From positions 9,653,501 through 9,717,500 of the forward strand of contig CATNEN010000003.1 of the NCBI GenBank assembly GCA_950097015.1: 64,000 nt of DNA, in the 5' to 3' direction. The position numbers and the translations under genes are program-made. The notes beneath the pieces are model-generated. The model saw only the letters and a program-made list of their open reading frames with translations, made no database searches and had not been told where the DNA came from. Origin of the DNA: Macrostomum hystrix. Lineage: Eukaryota; Platyhelminthes; Macrostomidae. Below are positions 35,101 to 45,952 of this stretch, piece after piece. The first letter of the stretch is position 1. Each line of letters starts with the position of its first letter.

Positions 35101-37905
35101 ATAGCTAAACCAGAGTCTGAATCATGGCTAAACCAGAGTCTGAATCATGGCTAAACCAGAGTCTGAATCATGGCTACACCAGAGTCTGAATCATGGCTAA
35201 ACCAGAGTTTAAATCATAGCTAAACAAGCGTCTGAATCATGGCTAAACCAGAGTTTGAATCATAGCTTAACCAGAGTTTGAATCATGGCTAAACCAGAGT
35301 CTGATTCATGGCTACACCAGAGTCTGAATCATGGCTCATAGCTAAACCAGGGTTTGAATCATAGCTAAACAAGCGTCTGAATCATGGCAAAACCAGAGTT
35401 TGAATCATAGCTAAACCAGAGTTTGAATCATGGCTAAACCAGCGTCTGAATCATGGCTAAACCAGAGTCTGGATCATGGCTAAACCAGAGTCTGAATCAT
35501 GGCTAAACCAGAGTCTGAATCATGGCTAAACCAGAGTCTGAATCATGGCTACACCAGAGTCTGAATCATGGCTAAACCAGAGTCTGAATCATGGCTAAAC
35601 CAGAGTCTGAATCATGGCTAAAACATAGTCTGAATCATGGCTACACCAGAGTCTGAATCATGGCTACACCAGAGTCTGAATCATGGCTAAACCAGAGTTT
35701 GAATCATAGCTAAACCAGAGTCTGAATCATGGCTCATAGCTAAACCAGAGTCTGAATCATGGCTAAACCAGAGTCTGAATCATGGCTACACCAGAGTCTG
35801 AATCATGGCTAAACCAGAGTTTAAATCATAGCTAAACCAGCGTCTGAATCATGGCTAAACTAGATTCTGAATCATGGCTAAACCAGAGTCTGAAACATGG
35901 CAAAACCAGAGTTTGAATCATGGCTAAACCAGAGTTTGATTCATGGCTACACCAGAGTCTGAATCATGGCTCATAGCTAAACCAGGGTTTGAATCATAGC
36001 TAAACAAGCGTCTGAATCATGGCAAAACCAGAGTTTGAATCATAGCTAAACCAGAGTTTGAATCATGGCTAAACCAGCGTCTGAATCATGGCTAAACCAG
36101 AGTCTGGATCATGGCTAAACCAGAGTCTGAATCATGGCTAAACCAGAGTCTGAATCATGGCTAAACCAGAGTCTGAATCATGGCTACACCCCCAGAGTCT
36201 GAATCATGGCTAAACCAGAGTCTGAATCATGGCTAAACCAGAGTCTGAATCATGGCTAAAACATAGTCTGAATCATGGCTACACCAGAGTCTGAATCATG
36301 GCTACACCAGAGTCTGAATCATGGCTAAACCAGAGTTTGAATCATAGCTAAACCAGAGTCTGAATCATGGCTCATAGCTAAACCAGAGTCTAAATCATGG
36401 CTAAACCAGAGTCTGAATCATGGCTACACCAGAGTCTGAATCATGGCTAAACCAGAGTTTAAATCATAGCTAAACCAGCGTCTGAATCATGGCTAAACTA
36501 GATTCTGAATCATGGCTAAACCAGAGTCTGAAACATGGCAAAACCAGAGTTTGAATCATGGCTAAACCAGAGTTTGAATCATGGCTAAACCAGCGTTTGA
36601 ATCATGGCTAAACCAGAGTTTGAATCATGGCTAAACCAGAGTTTGAATCCTGGCAAAACCAGCGTTTGAATCATAGCTAAACCAGAGTCTGAATCATGGC
36701 TAAACCAGAGTCTGAATCATGGCTAAACCAGAGTTTGAATCATGGCTAAACCAGAGTTTGAATCATGGCTAACCCAGCATTTGAATCATGGCTAAACCAG
36801 AGTTTGAATCATGGCTAACCCAGCATTTGAATCATGGCTAAACCAGCGTTTGAATCATGGCTAAACCAGCATTTGAATCATGGCTAAACCAGAGTTTGAA
36901 TCATGGCTAACCCAGCATTTGAATCATGGCTAAACCAGCGTTTGAATCATGGCTAAACCAGCATTTGAATCATGGCTAAACCAGAGTTTGAATCATGGCT
37001 AACCCAGCATTTGAATCATGGCTAAACCAGCGTTTGAATCATGGCTAAACCAGAGTTTGAATCATGGCTAAACCAGAGTTTGAATCATGGCTAAACCAGA
37101 GTTTGAATCATGGCTAAACCAGAGTCTGAATCATGGCTAAACTAGAGTCTGAATCATGGCTAAACTAGAGTCTGAATCATGGCTAAACCAGAGTCTGAAT
37201 CATGGCTAAACTAGAGTCTGAATCATGGCTAAACTAGAGTCTGAATCATGGCTAAACCAGAGTCTGAATCATGGCTAAACCAGAGTCTGAATCATGGCTA
37301 AACTAGAGTCTGAATCATGGCTAAACTAGAGTCTGAATCATGGCTAAACCAGAGTCTGAATCATGGCTAAACTAGAGTCTGAATCATGGCTAAACTAGAG
37401 TCTGAATCATGGCTAAACCAGAGTCTGAATCATGGCTAAACTAGAGTCTGAATCATGGCTAAACCAGAGTCTGAATCATGGCTAAACTAGAGTCTGAATC
37501 ATGGCTAAACCAGAGTTTGAACCATGGCTAAACCAGAGTTTGAATCATGGCTAAACCAGCGTCTGAATCATGGCTAAACCAGCGTCTGAATCATGGCTAA
37601 ACCAGCGTCTGAATCATGGCTAAACCAGAGTTTGAATCATGGCTAAACCAGAGACTAAATCATGGCTAAACCATCATCATCAGCATGGCTAAACTAGAGT
37701 TTGAATCATGGCTAAACCATCATCATCAGCATGGCTAAACTAGAGTTTGAATCATGGCTAAACCAGAGTCTGAATCATGGCTAAACCAGAGTTTGAATCA
37801 TGGCTAAACCAGAGTTTGAATCATGGCTAAACCAGACTTTGAATCATAGCCAACCAGAGTTTAAAACATGGCGAAACCTGAGTTTGAATCTTGGCTAACC
37901 CAGCG
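32185..37905. repeat. 5.7-kb tandem array of a 23-bp unit with nested higher-order repeats
   Basis: About 245 copies of a 23-bp unit (GAATCATGGCTAAACCAGAG plus TCT), with recurrent variants: TACACC for TAAACC, CATAGC for CATGGC, CAGCG and CAGCATT for CAGAGT, and an inserted CTCATAGCT. The insert marks positions 32601, 32839, 33234, 33471 and 33872, and again 35098, 35335, 35733, 35970 and 36371. The second set is the first shifted by 2496-2499 bp, so a block of about 2.5 kb was duplicated whole. Inside each block a 633-638-bp period is also seen. The array ends directly at the truncated BEL/Pao element. Confidence 0.97.
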
Positions 37906-37911
37906 TTTGAA

Positions 37912-40900
37912 AAATCAATTGATTCGCACCAGGTTCTGAAATTGCGTGCTAATGTTGTCAAAGAGATCTGCCAGCCTCAGCGCTCAGTCTTAGTGAACGA
38001 ATTTCCTCATCTGCAAGGCTTGGACTTAGCGGATCCGTACGACCCGCGTGATGCAAGCACACCGATCTCGATCCTAATTGGCGCTGATCACTACTACGAT
38101 ATTGTCGGTGGTGAAGTCGTTCGTGGGCGGGATGGACCAGCAGCTGTGTCGTCCAAGCTGGGATTCGTTCTCTGTGGACCAGTGAAACTTGGAGACACAT
38201 TGTCTAGTCGCTCCAGTAGTGCCACGCTTGAAGGCCAGCTCCACGCAACTCAAGCTCTATGCTGCTCTGCTGCTGATCCGCTTGTCATACGAAAAACGCA
38301 TGAGTGTGAACTCTCAGACTTCTGGAGACTCGACACGCTTGGTATCCTAGGAACTCAGCATGAATCGTCAGTCGATGCATTTGCCTGTGAACCTCAGCTG
38401 GTCAATGGACGCTATGAAGTCAAACTTCCGTGGAAGCTGCCGCAAGAGTCTCGATCGCTGAAAGATCACTTCGACATGGCATACAAACGCCTGAGCTCGT
38501 CGGTGCGTGCTCTTTCCCGGAATCCCGACATCGTCGAGAAAGCGAACCAGATCATTAGAGAACAGGAGGCGAGTGGCATTATTGAGAAAGTTCCTGGCAC
38601 AGATCTGCAGGAGTCCGTCGACTGTCACTATCTACCACACAGTTGTGTGACTAAGATGGACAGTGAAAACACGAAGTTGCGGATTGTCTTCGATGGCTCT
38701 GCACGTGCTGGTCACGGAGATTTCTCCATTAATGACCACCTTCAAGTGGGCCCGACCGACCTTCCCAGAATTCCAGCGATTCTTATTCGCTTTCGTCGCA
38801 ATCCAGTTGCTGTTCTGGGAGATATTGAGAAGGCCTTCCTTCAAATCTCTATTCATGCTAGCGAACGTGACAAGCTGAGATTCTTATGGCCTGATCCTGA
38901 TAACGAACAGCAAATTTTGCATTATCGGTTCTGTCGTCTGCCTTTTGGCTTGACATGCTCACCAGGTATTCTGAGAACGACCATTCTACATCTAGTTGAC
39001 ACGCACGAGTCGGTCTTTCCGCAGTATGCTCAAATCATTCGACAAGACCTCTACGTCGACAACTTAGTGACCAGTTGTAAGTCTGAGGCTGAGGCTCTCG
39101 ACCTCTACAGTGCAGTCAAACGTCTGTTTGGCCTAGCAGACATGAACATGCGACAGTGGATGTCGAATTCTGACATTTTCAACCAAGCACTGCCGGCTCA
39201 GGATGTTGGTCACGCTGCCAAAGTCTTAGGTATTCAGTGGCACGCAGACCGAGATGCGTTCACCTTGGACTTTCGCGAGTTGGCGAGTCAAACAGAGAGA
39301 CCCTCTTCAAAACGCAACATGCTTCGCCTACTCGCGACTGTGTATGACCCAATCGGCATTCTGGCACCCGCCGTGATTATTGCAAAGGTGTTACTGCAGC
39401 AGTTGTGCATCCGGAAAGTCGAGTGGGATGACAATCTTCCGCTGGATATTGATCAGGCCTGGACATCGTGGCTAAAGTCCTGGTCCAACAGCGTTTTTGA
39501 GGTCCCTCGCTACATTTTTCAGGCGTTAGATTCCTTTCCAAGCAACATCGAACTTCACGGCTTCTGCGATGCAAGTGAGACAGCCTTTGCTGCATGCATC
39601 TATGCCCGCGCCAAATCTGAATCTGGCGGTATCTCTACGACGCTGCTCTTGGCAAAATCGCGTGTCGCTCCACTTTCGAATCTGTCCATTGCTCGGTTGG
39701 AGTTACTGGGTGCACTCATCTTAGCACGCCTCATGCATCTCACGTCACAGCAATTTCCTGACGCTGCTCGCTTCTTGTGGACAGACAGTTTAACTGCGCT
39801 CTGTTGGATTAAAAACACCGACAAGCTACGCAAGTTATTTGTGCAAAATCGGGTCAAGGAAATTCGCAGTCTAACAGCGGTCTCGGAGTGGCGACATGTG
39901 CCAGGTGAGCAGAATCCAGCAGATATCCCATCTCGTGGTTGCTTGCCAGTCAAGCTTCGTGATAATTCGACTTGGTTCCATGGACCGCCATTCCTGCTGA
40001 CTGACCAATACCCCTCTGCTGAGCGCACAGATCTTCCAGCACCCGTTCGCGAAGCCGTTGAAGTCGAATCTGCTAAGGTGCTTAGTGTGACAGCTTCCGA
40101 CACAGAGCATTCGGATAGCGTGGCTCTTGACCCACCGGGTTATGGCATCTCAACGCTTCTGGAGATCAAACGTTTCTCTTCATTCAACAGGTTGCTCCGC
40201 GTGACATCATGGGTCAGGCGGTTCATCTTTAACATGCGTGCTTCTGTGACGAGTTTGCCACTGCTCCAATCTACGTTTCTAACGGCAGCTGAGCTGAACG
40301 AAAGCGAAGTCTTGTGGCTTGGCGCAACTCAGCGGGCGGCCTTCGAAAAGGAGTTCAACCATTTACTTGGAAAGACAGCGACCACACCGCTTAACAGAGA
40401 TCTGAACCTGTTCGTTGACAGCAACGGCCTGCTTCGTTCCCAAGGCCGCATTGGTGAAGTGTTCTCATTTCAAACCAATAATCCCATTCTGATCCCACGG
40501 CACAGTCGTCTCGAGCAGCTCGTTATTGAGCGAGCTCATCGGTCTGTCGCACATGGGGGAGTGGCGGCTACGCTATGCAAAATCCGAGAGAAGTTCTGGA
40601 TACTCAAAGGCCGTCAGAGGGTGAAGCAGGAGCTTTCGCATTGTGTTGTATGCCGGAAGATGCAAGGTCGCGCTTACTCAGTGCCTGTTATTCCCCAATT
40701 GCCGCAGTTTCGGTTGTCAGATGTACGTCCCTTCCAGACGGTCGGTCTCGACTATTTTGGTCCGATTTTATATCGGACGGGGGAGGGTGATGGCGCTAGC
40801 CAGCTGCTGTCTAAGGCGTACGTCTTACTCTTCACGTGCTCATCCTCTAGAGCAGTGCACCTAGAGCTTCTGCCAGACCTGTCGACTCAGCAGTTTTTGC

Positions 40901-41658
40901 ACGGACTTCGACGTTTCGTAGCGCGTCGAGGCATTCCTTCCTTAATTAGCGATAATGCGAAGACTTTCCGGTCTGCTGCACGAATCCTCGGTGCAAGCAC
41001 TAGTGAGCAAGTGCAATCTTTCTGCGCTGAGAAACGAATTGTCTGGCAGTTTATTCCCGAGAAGGCCCCTTGGTGGGGTGGATTTTGGGAACGACTCGTC
41101 GGTGTGGTGAAAAGCGCTCTGAAGAAAAGCGTCGGTCGCGCACAGCTCGGCTTCGATCAGCTGGCCACAACAACAATAGAAATAGAAGCTGTCGTCAACA
41201 GTAGACCGCTGCTTTACGTCTCCGCAGATGACAAGAGCGAAGTCATTACACCCTCACACTTTCTGAGTGGTGTACGTCTTACTCTTGAGCCTGACAAGTA
41301 CTCTGAATTTTCGTCCGTTGTGCTGCCACTTTCGAGCCGTCTTAAATTGCTTCGAAAGGCGTTGAATTCATTTTGGGACGTCTGGCACACGTCGTATGTC
41401 ACAGCCCTCCGGGAGAAGTCGTTAAAGGTGCAAGGTGGGGGCCCGGAGCCCAAACCTGGCGATGTTGTCGTCGTCAGCGGCGAGCCGCGCCAACCTAGGC
41501 TGTCGTGGAAGTTGGGTGTGATTGAGTCAGTCTGCAGAGGTCGGGACGGTTTCTGTCGCTCGGCTCTAGTGCGGGTAGTCAGTGGTGTAGGGGGTCGAAG
41601 GTTGAAGCGCATTAGACGACCAGTGCGGGCCTTAGTGCCACTTGAAGTCTCTGAATAG
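37912..41658 (+). CDS. BEL/Pao retrotransposon pol, 5'-truncated
   Basis: One intact frame of about 1248 codons ends in TAG at 41656-41658. The first residues of the open frame come from the tandem array, so the element's own start is lost. Visible in order: the end of the retropepsin-like region (ILIGADHYYDIVGG, SKLGFVLCGPV); reverse transcriptase (HYLPHSCVTKM, LRIVFDGSAR, GDIEKAFLQI, LPFGLTCSPG, LYVDNLVTS); RNase H (LHGFCDASETAFAACIYAR, LWTDSLTALCWI); zinc-binding integrase N-terminus (HRSVAHGG...CVVCRKMQ); integrase core (VGLDYFGP, LISDNAKTF, WGGFWERLVGVVKS); and a C-terminal domain (WKLGVIESV...RRLKRIRRPV) typical of BEL/Pao. The polymerase motif is YVDN rather than YVDD, a variant I believe is seen in some BEL/Pao lineages. 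Gag and most of the protease are missing. Confidence 0.95.
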   Translation, partial: KSIDSHQVLKLRANVVKEICQPQRSVLVNEFPHLQGLDLADPYDPRDASTPISILIGADHYYDIVGGEVVRGRDGPAAVSSKLGFVLCGPVKLGDTLSSRSSSATLEGQLHATQALCCSAADPLVIRKTHECELSDFWRLDTLGILGTQHESSVDAFACEPQLVNGRYEVKLPWKLPQESRSLKDHFDMAYKRLSSSVRALSRNPDIVEKANQIIREQEASGIIEKVPGTDLQESVDCHYLPHSCVTKMDSENTKLRIVFDGSARAGHGDFSINDHLQVGPTDLPRIPAILIRFRRNPVAVLGDIEKAFLQISIHASERDKLRFLWPDPDNEQQILHYRFCRLPFGLTCSPGILRTTILHLVDTHESVFPQYAQIIRQDLYVDNLVTSCKSEAEALDLYSAVKRLFGLADMNMRQWMSNSDIFNQALPAQDVGHAAKVLGIQWHADRDAFTLDFRELASQTERPSSKRNMLRLLATVYDPIGILAPAVIIAKVLLQQLCIRKVEWDDNLPLDIDQAWTSWLKSWSNSVFEVPRYIFQALDSFPSNIELHGFCDASETAFAACIYARAKSESGGISTTLLLAKSRVAPLSNLSIARLELLGALILARLMHLTSQQFPDAARFLWTDSLTALCWIKNTDKLRKLFVQNRVKEIRSLTAVSEWRHVPGEQNPADIPSRGCLPVKLRDNSTWFHGPPFLLTDQYPSAERTDLPAPVREAVEVESAKVLSVTASDTEHSDSVALDPPGYGISTLLEIKRFSSFNRLLRVTSWVRRFIFNMRASVTSLPLLQSTFLTAAELNESEVLWLGATQRAAFEKEFNHLLGKTATTPLNRDLNLFVDSNGLLRSQGRIGEVFSFQTNNPILIPRHSRLEQLVIERAHRSVAHGGVAATLCKIREKFWILKGRQRVKQELSHCVVCRKMQGRAYSVPVIPQLPQFRLSDVRPFQTVGLDYFGPILYRTGEGDGASQLLSKAYVLLFTCSSSRAVHLELLPDLSTQQFLHGLRRFVARRGIPSLISDNAKTFRSAARILGASTSEQVQSFCAEKRIVWQFIPEKAPWWGGFWERLVGVVKSALKKSVGRAQLGFDQLATTTIEIEAVVNSRPLLYVSADDKSEVITPSHFLSGVRLTLEPDKYSEFSSVVLPLSSRLKLLRKALNSFWDVWHTSYVTALREKSLKVQGGGPEPKPGDVVVVSGEPRQPRLSWKLGVIESVCRGRDGFCRSALVRVVSGVGGRRLKRIRRPVRALVPLEVSE

Positions 41659-42052
41659 CTATTTGTTGTTTCAGTGTATGCCTTGAAGTTTCCATAATCA
41701 ATGTGAAATAAACTTCAAGCAAATTTTCTTGTGCTTTGTCCATTTAAGATTGTAATTCATTCGCTTATCCAGTCTCTCATCCGTGCTTATCTCGTATTAG
41801 CGTTAAGTAATTTCGCCTATGGTGTTGGTGTATTTATTAAAATTTCTTCACCAGTCAGCAATGGCTACTCACTCTAAACTGTTACGCATGCTTGTTACTT
41901 CGCTCGTGTTTCGCCTTGGTGTTGGTGTATTTTTCCCCATATTTTCAATCCAAAAAACCATGCTTATTCCCTTTGAACTGTCACGCCTGCTTTTGAGCAA
42001 GGTCTCGTTTTATTAAATTTTTCATGAAAAATGGTTCCCATTTTTGGGGGAG
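41659..42052 (+). other. BEL/Pao 3' untranslated region
   Basis: Sequence between pol and the LTR. It ends in TTTTTGGGGGAG, a likely polypurine tract directly before the LTR. Confidence 0.6.
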
Positions 42053-42372
42053 TGTCGCGGAAATCATTATTGTTAAACTGTTATCTATCTATTATCGATT
42101 TTTCCCCGTGTCCCTTTCCATACTGACCCCCCCTCCAGTCTAGCTTCTGCACCCACCTTGTTTTCTCTCCCTCTACGCACGTTATTGTATGTTAACCCCA
42201 ATGTACATCCACCCAGGGTTTCGTACCCTCTTTTGTCTCTCCTCACTGTCGGCCCCAATTCCTTCCTTGCATATCGAAATATAATATAGTTAGAGGCCCG
42301 GGGCAAGGCCTTTGTCGGTCGTTCACTTTTCTAGCCCGTTCAAATCAATTAGTTAACCTCATTTTCTTAACA
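42053..42372 (+). mobile_element. Putative 3' LTR of the BEL/Pao element
   Basis: Begins TGTCGCGG right after the purine tract and most likely ends with CTTAACA at 42372 (TGT...ACA, about 320 bp). A TATA-like ATATAATATAG is at about 42278. There is no 5' LTR in the window to compare with. The next base pairs already belong to a 19-bp tandem array. Confidence 0.6.
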
Positions 42373-43395
42373 ACTGGGGAGTTATCATCAAAATGGGGAT
42401 CATGGTGAACTGGGGGGATCATGGTAAACTGGGGGATAATTGTCGACTGGGGGATCATTGTCAACTGGGGGATCATTGTCAACTGGGGGATCATTGTCAA
42501 CTGGGGGATCATTGTCAAATGGGGGATCATTGTCAACTGGGGGATCTTTGTCAACTGGGGGTTCATTGTCAACTGGGGGTTCATTGTCAACTGGGGGATC
42601 ATTGTCAACTGGGGGATCATTGTGAACTGAGAGATCATTGTCAACTGGGGGTAATGGTCAACTGGGGGATAATTGTCAACTGGGGAATCATCATCAACTG
42701 GGGATCATCATCAACTGGGGGATCATTGAGAACTGGGGGATCTTTGTCAACTGGGGGATCATTGTCAACTGGGGGATCATTGTCAACTGGGGGATCGTTG
42801 TCAACTGGGGGATCGTTGTCAACTGGGGGTTCATTGTCAACTGGGGGATCATTGTCAACTGGGGGATCATTGTCAACTGGGGGATCATCATCAACTGGGG
42901 GATCATTGTCAACTGGGGGTTCATTGTCAACTGTGGGATCATTGTCAACCGGCGGGATCATTGTCAACTGGGGGATCATTGTCAACTGGGGGATCATTGT
43001 CAACTGGGGGATCATTGTCAACTGGGTGATCATCATCAACTGGGGGATCATTGTCAACTGGGGGAACATTGTCAACTGGAGGAACATTGTTAACTAGGGA
43101 TCATCATCAATGGGGAGACTTCATCAACTGGGGGATTATTGTGAACTGGGGGATCTTTGTTAACTGGGGGATCATTGTCAACTGGGGGATCATTGTCAAC
43201 TGGGGATCATTGTCATCTGGGGGATCATTTTCAACTGCGGGATCATTGTCTACTGAGGATCATGGTCAACTGGGGATCATTGTCAACTGGGGGATCATTG
43301 TTAACTGGGGGATCATTGTCAACTGGGGTATCATTGCCAACTGGCGGATCAATCTCATCTGGGGGATCAATGTCATCTGGGGGATCATTGTAGCT
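42373..43395. repeat. 19-bp tandem array (about 53 copies)
   Basis: Unit GATCATTGTCAACTGGGGG with variants (TTCATT, GATCTTT, ATCATCATCAACTGG). It starts at the 3' end of the BEL/Pao LTR and ends at about 43395. Open frames on both strands are artefacts of the stop-poor unit. Confidence 0.95.
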
Positions 43396-44572
43396 TTAAA
43401 AAGCTGTAAATTCAGCTGCTTAAAAGTATATACTAGACGAATTAAAATTATTTCTGCTCCCCGAAGGGGGGCAAAACTTGCTAGTCTGCTAACTAAAAAT
43501 TATCACATATTCACAGAATCAAGCTGAGATCTAATTTGTCATCTAAATATCACAATTAAGAATATGGTCCTTGGACACTTTGTCATCTTACAACTTTGTC
43601 ATCCAAATGACAATCTGTCCAATATCTCAGATGGTAGAACGCAAAGTGACTTAGACTTGTGACTTAGACTCTATAAAACAAACATTTTTAAAGTTGGAAC
43701 AGAACCACACCTCCCCACATCGTGTTGGCACCTATCTTTCAACTCTTATAATTAAATCAGTTTTGTTATCTCTTTTTGACAATTTAGAGTATGAAGTGTG
43801 TTCCCACCTCTGCCCTACCACCCCACTCTTTTTATGTCTTCTTTTTATGTCTTCTTTATGTCTCTATATATTTTGTAAATATATTTTTTCAGTTGGTTTT
43901 TCTATGTTTTCTTTCGCATTTTTTATCTAGCTTAACTTGTTCTTTTTGACTGACTTAAGTTTTTGCCATAGGAGCTTAACTATAGCTAAATATTTTTATT
44001 AGCTATTCTATTATTTTTTTTACATTTTTCTTAACTTAGTGGGCTTAAGTTTGGCATATAATCATAAAATTAGTTAGTTTAGCTATGTCAACATATCACT
44101 GTTGATATGCTAGGTAAAGATGCTAGGCATTGTAAGGAGTCTTTATCTCTAGGCCCATATATATTTTTTGAATATAGTTCAGCTACATTCAATGCAAAAT
44201 TTCTTTTTTTATCTATATAGGAAAGTCATTAAAAAACAGCCAGTAAGCTGAGATTGGAAGCCTAAAATTTGAAATTTTTGCAGCTAGCCAATTTACAAAC
44301 AAAAAATAAAAGTAAAATCTGATTCAAAACAGTTTAAATGTTGTTTTTATAATGTCCAAATGACAGTTTTTTGTATTCATTCAGTTAAGCAAATCCTTTT
44401 TAAATGACTATCAAATGTAGTAAAAAATATTATATGGGTGGTACTCAGTAAAAGTGTTATGCTGATGTTGTATAAACTTTTCTTATCATATTGTTTGGAT
44501 GACTAGACCTAGGAGCTAGGACCACTGAAACAGCGCTTGTGTTCTGATTGTATAAATTAAATATCTTTCCAG
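43396..44572. other. Gene-free AT-rich stretch
   Basis: Probably the intron upstream of the terminal exon that starts at 44573. Short repeats of TTTGTCATC around 43540-43610 hint at an old MITE. No exon is recognised. Confidence 0.35.
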
Positions 44573-45763
44573 CCTCATTCACCATCTTGGCAAGGCATGT
44601 ACACCATCGAAATGTTAACACCTAATGTCTCATTTGCATCTGGGAGTTTACAAGACAGTGATGTACTGCAACTAGAAGGTACTCATAGCAAAGTTGGTAA
44701 GGGTCGTGGCAGTCGAATCCAGCTTAACAGCAGTTTTGTGTCTAACAGCTCAACTAGCTTGACTTTAACTCCAGCAGCACCATCTCCTGTTGTTTACAGT
44801 GCACTGTTGTCTCATGACGAACTAACAACACCATTGACTCAGTTCGACAAACATTCTAGCATCGACAACAATAATAACAACAAATTTAGCAGCAACAGAA
44901 GCTATTGGCTCACAAAAGGCTTTGGCAGAGGTCGCGGTCATCGTTCACATTTCGTTAATTACAGTTCCGGCGCTTGGCTTTCGAAGATTGGTTGTATTAC
45001 CGATGGCAGCGCTGATCAAGAAATGGATTATGTTGATGATGAAGCTTCTAGTGTTGAATGGGACCGCTCCGACTTGCTAAAGAATGAAGAGTCTTGCGAT
45101 GAACATTCTTTTGGAGAGTGTTCAGAATGCCATTGTGTTGGTGACAGCTACTGTAATCATCGATTTGATAAGAGTCCGGACTGTGTCATTGTTGATGAAA
45201 ATTTCGGCAGCAGTGCCATTGACGAATGTCAAGCTTATCAACAGGCTCAGTCGCACTCGCAATTGCCAGATAGCGCGAAAGAACATCGAGAATTTTTTAT
45301 AATTGGCCAATTGCCTGTTTTACTGGTGTCTTGCGAACAGCAAGCAGTATTAATGTCTAATAGTGACCAGGCAGTGTTGAATCTGCAGCCATTGTATCTA
45401 ACTAGTGGCGGCATTCATCTGCCAAGCCAGAGTAATGAAAATCTACCAACTGTGAATGGCGAATGGAAGCCAGAGAGTAGTGTGAGAAGATCAGAGATAA
45501 TGCTGGTCAAACCGCAGCAGCAGAGCCAACAAATTTTAGCAGCCAGTGCAAATCAACCCTGCGATCCTCAGAAACTCAACTCAAATAGTCTGTGTCTGCC
45601 ATCAAATCAGCAGTTTTCCTTGCCAAATAGGCAGGCTATAGACCAACAGTTTAGTGTACAGTCGAAGCTGCCTATTCATGACGCTACCTTCTTGGACTAC
45701 AAAATTGAACAAATCGATCACAATGAATTTACAGACTTCTCCATTATGGAGCTGAGTATTTAA
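44573..45763 (+). CDS. Unrecognised Ser/Asn/Gln-rich protein, terminal exon
   Basis: The frame is open from a good 3' splice site (TATCTTTCCAG at 44562-44572) through an internal ATG at 44597 to TAA at 45761-45763. The exon alone gives 396 residues from the acceptor, or 388 from the ATG. I do not recognise the family. Visible features: PHSPSWQGMYTIEMLTPNVS at the start, a GRGRGH patch near residue 118, an acidic stretch (DYVDDEASSVEWD), a Cys/His-rich segment (CDEHSFGECSECHCVGDSYC), a hydrophobic patch (FFIIGQLPVLLVS), and Gln-rich segments. Composition suggests a disordered regulatory protein. In-frame coding-like sequence continues past the stop (next entry). Upstream exons were not found. 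Confidence 0.6.
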   Translation, partial: PHSPSWQGMYTIEMLTPNVSFASGSLQDSDVLQLEGTHSKVGKGRGSRIQLNSSFVSNSSTSLTLTPAAPSPVVYSALLSHDELTTPLTQFDKHSSIDNNNNNKFSSNRSYWLTKGFGRGRGHRSHFVNYSSGAWLSKIGCITDGSADQEMDYVDDEASSVEWDRSDLLKNEESCDEHSFGECSECHCVGDSYCNHRFDKSPDCVIVDENFGSSAIDECQAYQQAQSHSQLPDSAKEHREFFIIGQLPVLLVSCEQQAVLMSNSDQAVLNLQPLYLTSGGIHLPSQSNENLPTVNGEWKPESSVRRSEIMLVKPQQQSQQILAASANQPCDPQKLNSNSLCLPSNQQFSLPNRQAIDQQFSVQSKLPIHDATFLDYKIEQIDHNEFTDFSIMELSI

Positions 45764-45952
45764 AATCCAACTAATAGCGACTATCTAAGCGGTTCAGTTA
45801 GCAGCTCAACCATTAACGCTTCTCTTGAAACTAAAGCTGCTACGCTAAGCGACTCCTGTGCTGATTATTCCTTAGTTGCGATGCCATTGTATGCGACTGC
45901 CGGCGATTTAAACCATCCGACTGTTACTGGTCTGAACAAACTTCAAGACTAG
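45764..45952 (+). other. In-frame open extension after the TAA of the unrecognised gene
   Basis: Directly after the TAA the same frame stays open for 62 codons to a TAG at 45950-45952. The translation (NPTNSDYLSGSVSSSTINAS... LVAMPLYATAGDL... GLNKLQD) is Ser/Thr/Asn-rich like the protein before it. It may be a former or read-through C-terminus. About one random stretch in twenty would stay open this long, so the composition match is the main argument. Confidence 0.45.

Noticed and set aside
32185-37905. CRISPR-like array
   Set aside because: There are no unique spacers between repeats, and the genome is eukaryotic; this is a minisatellite.
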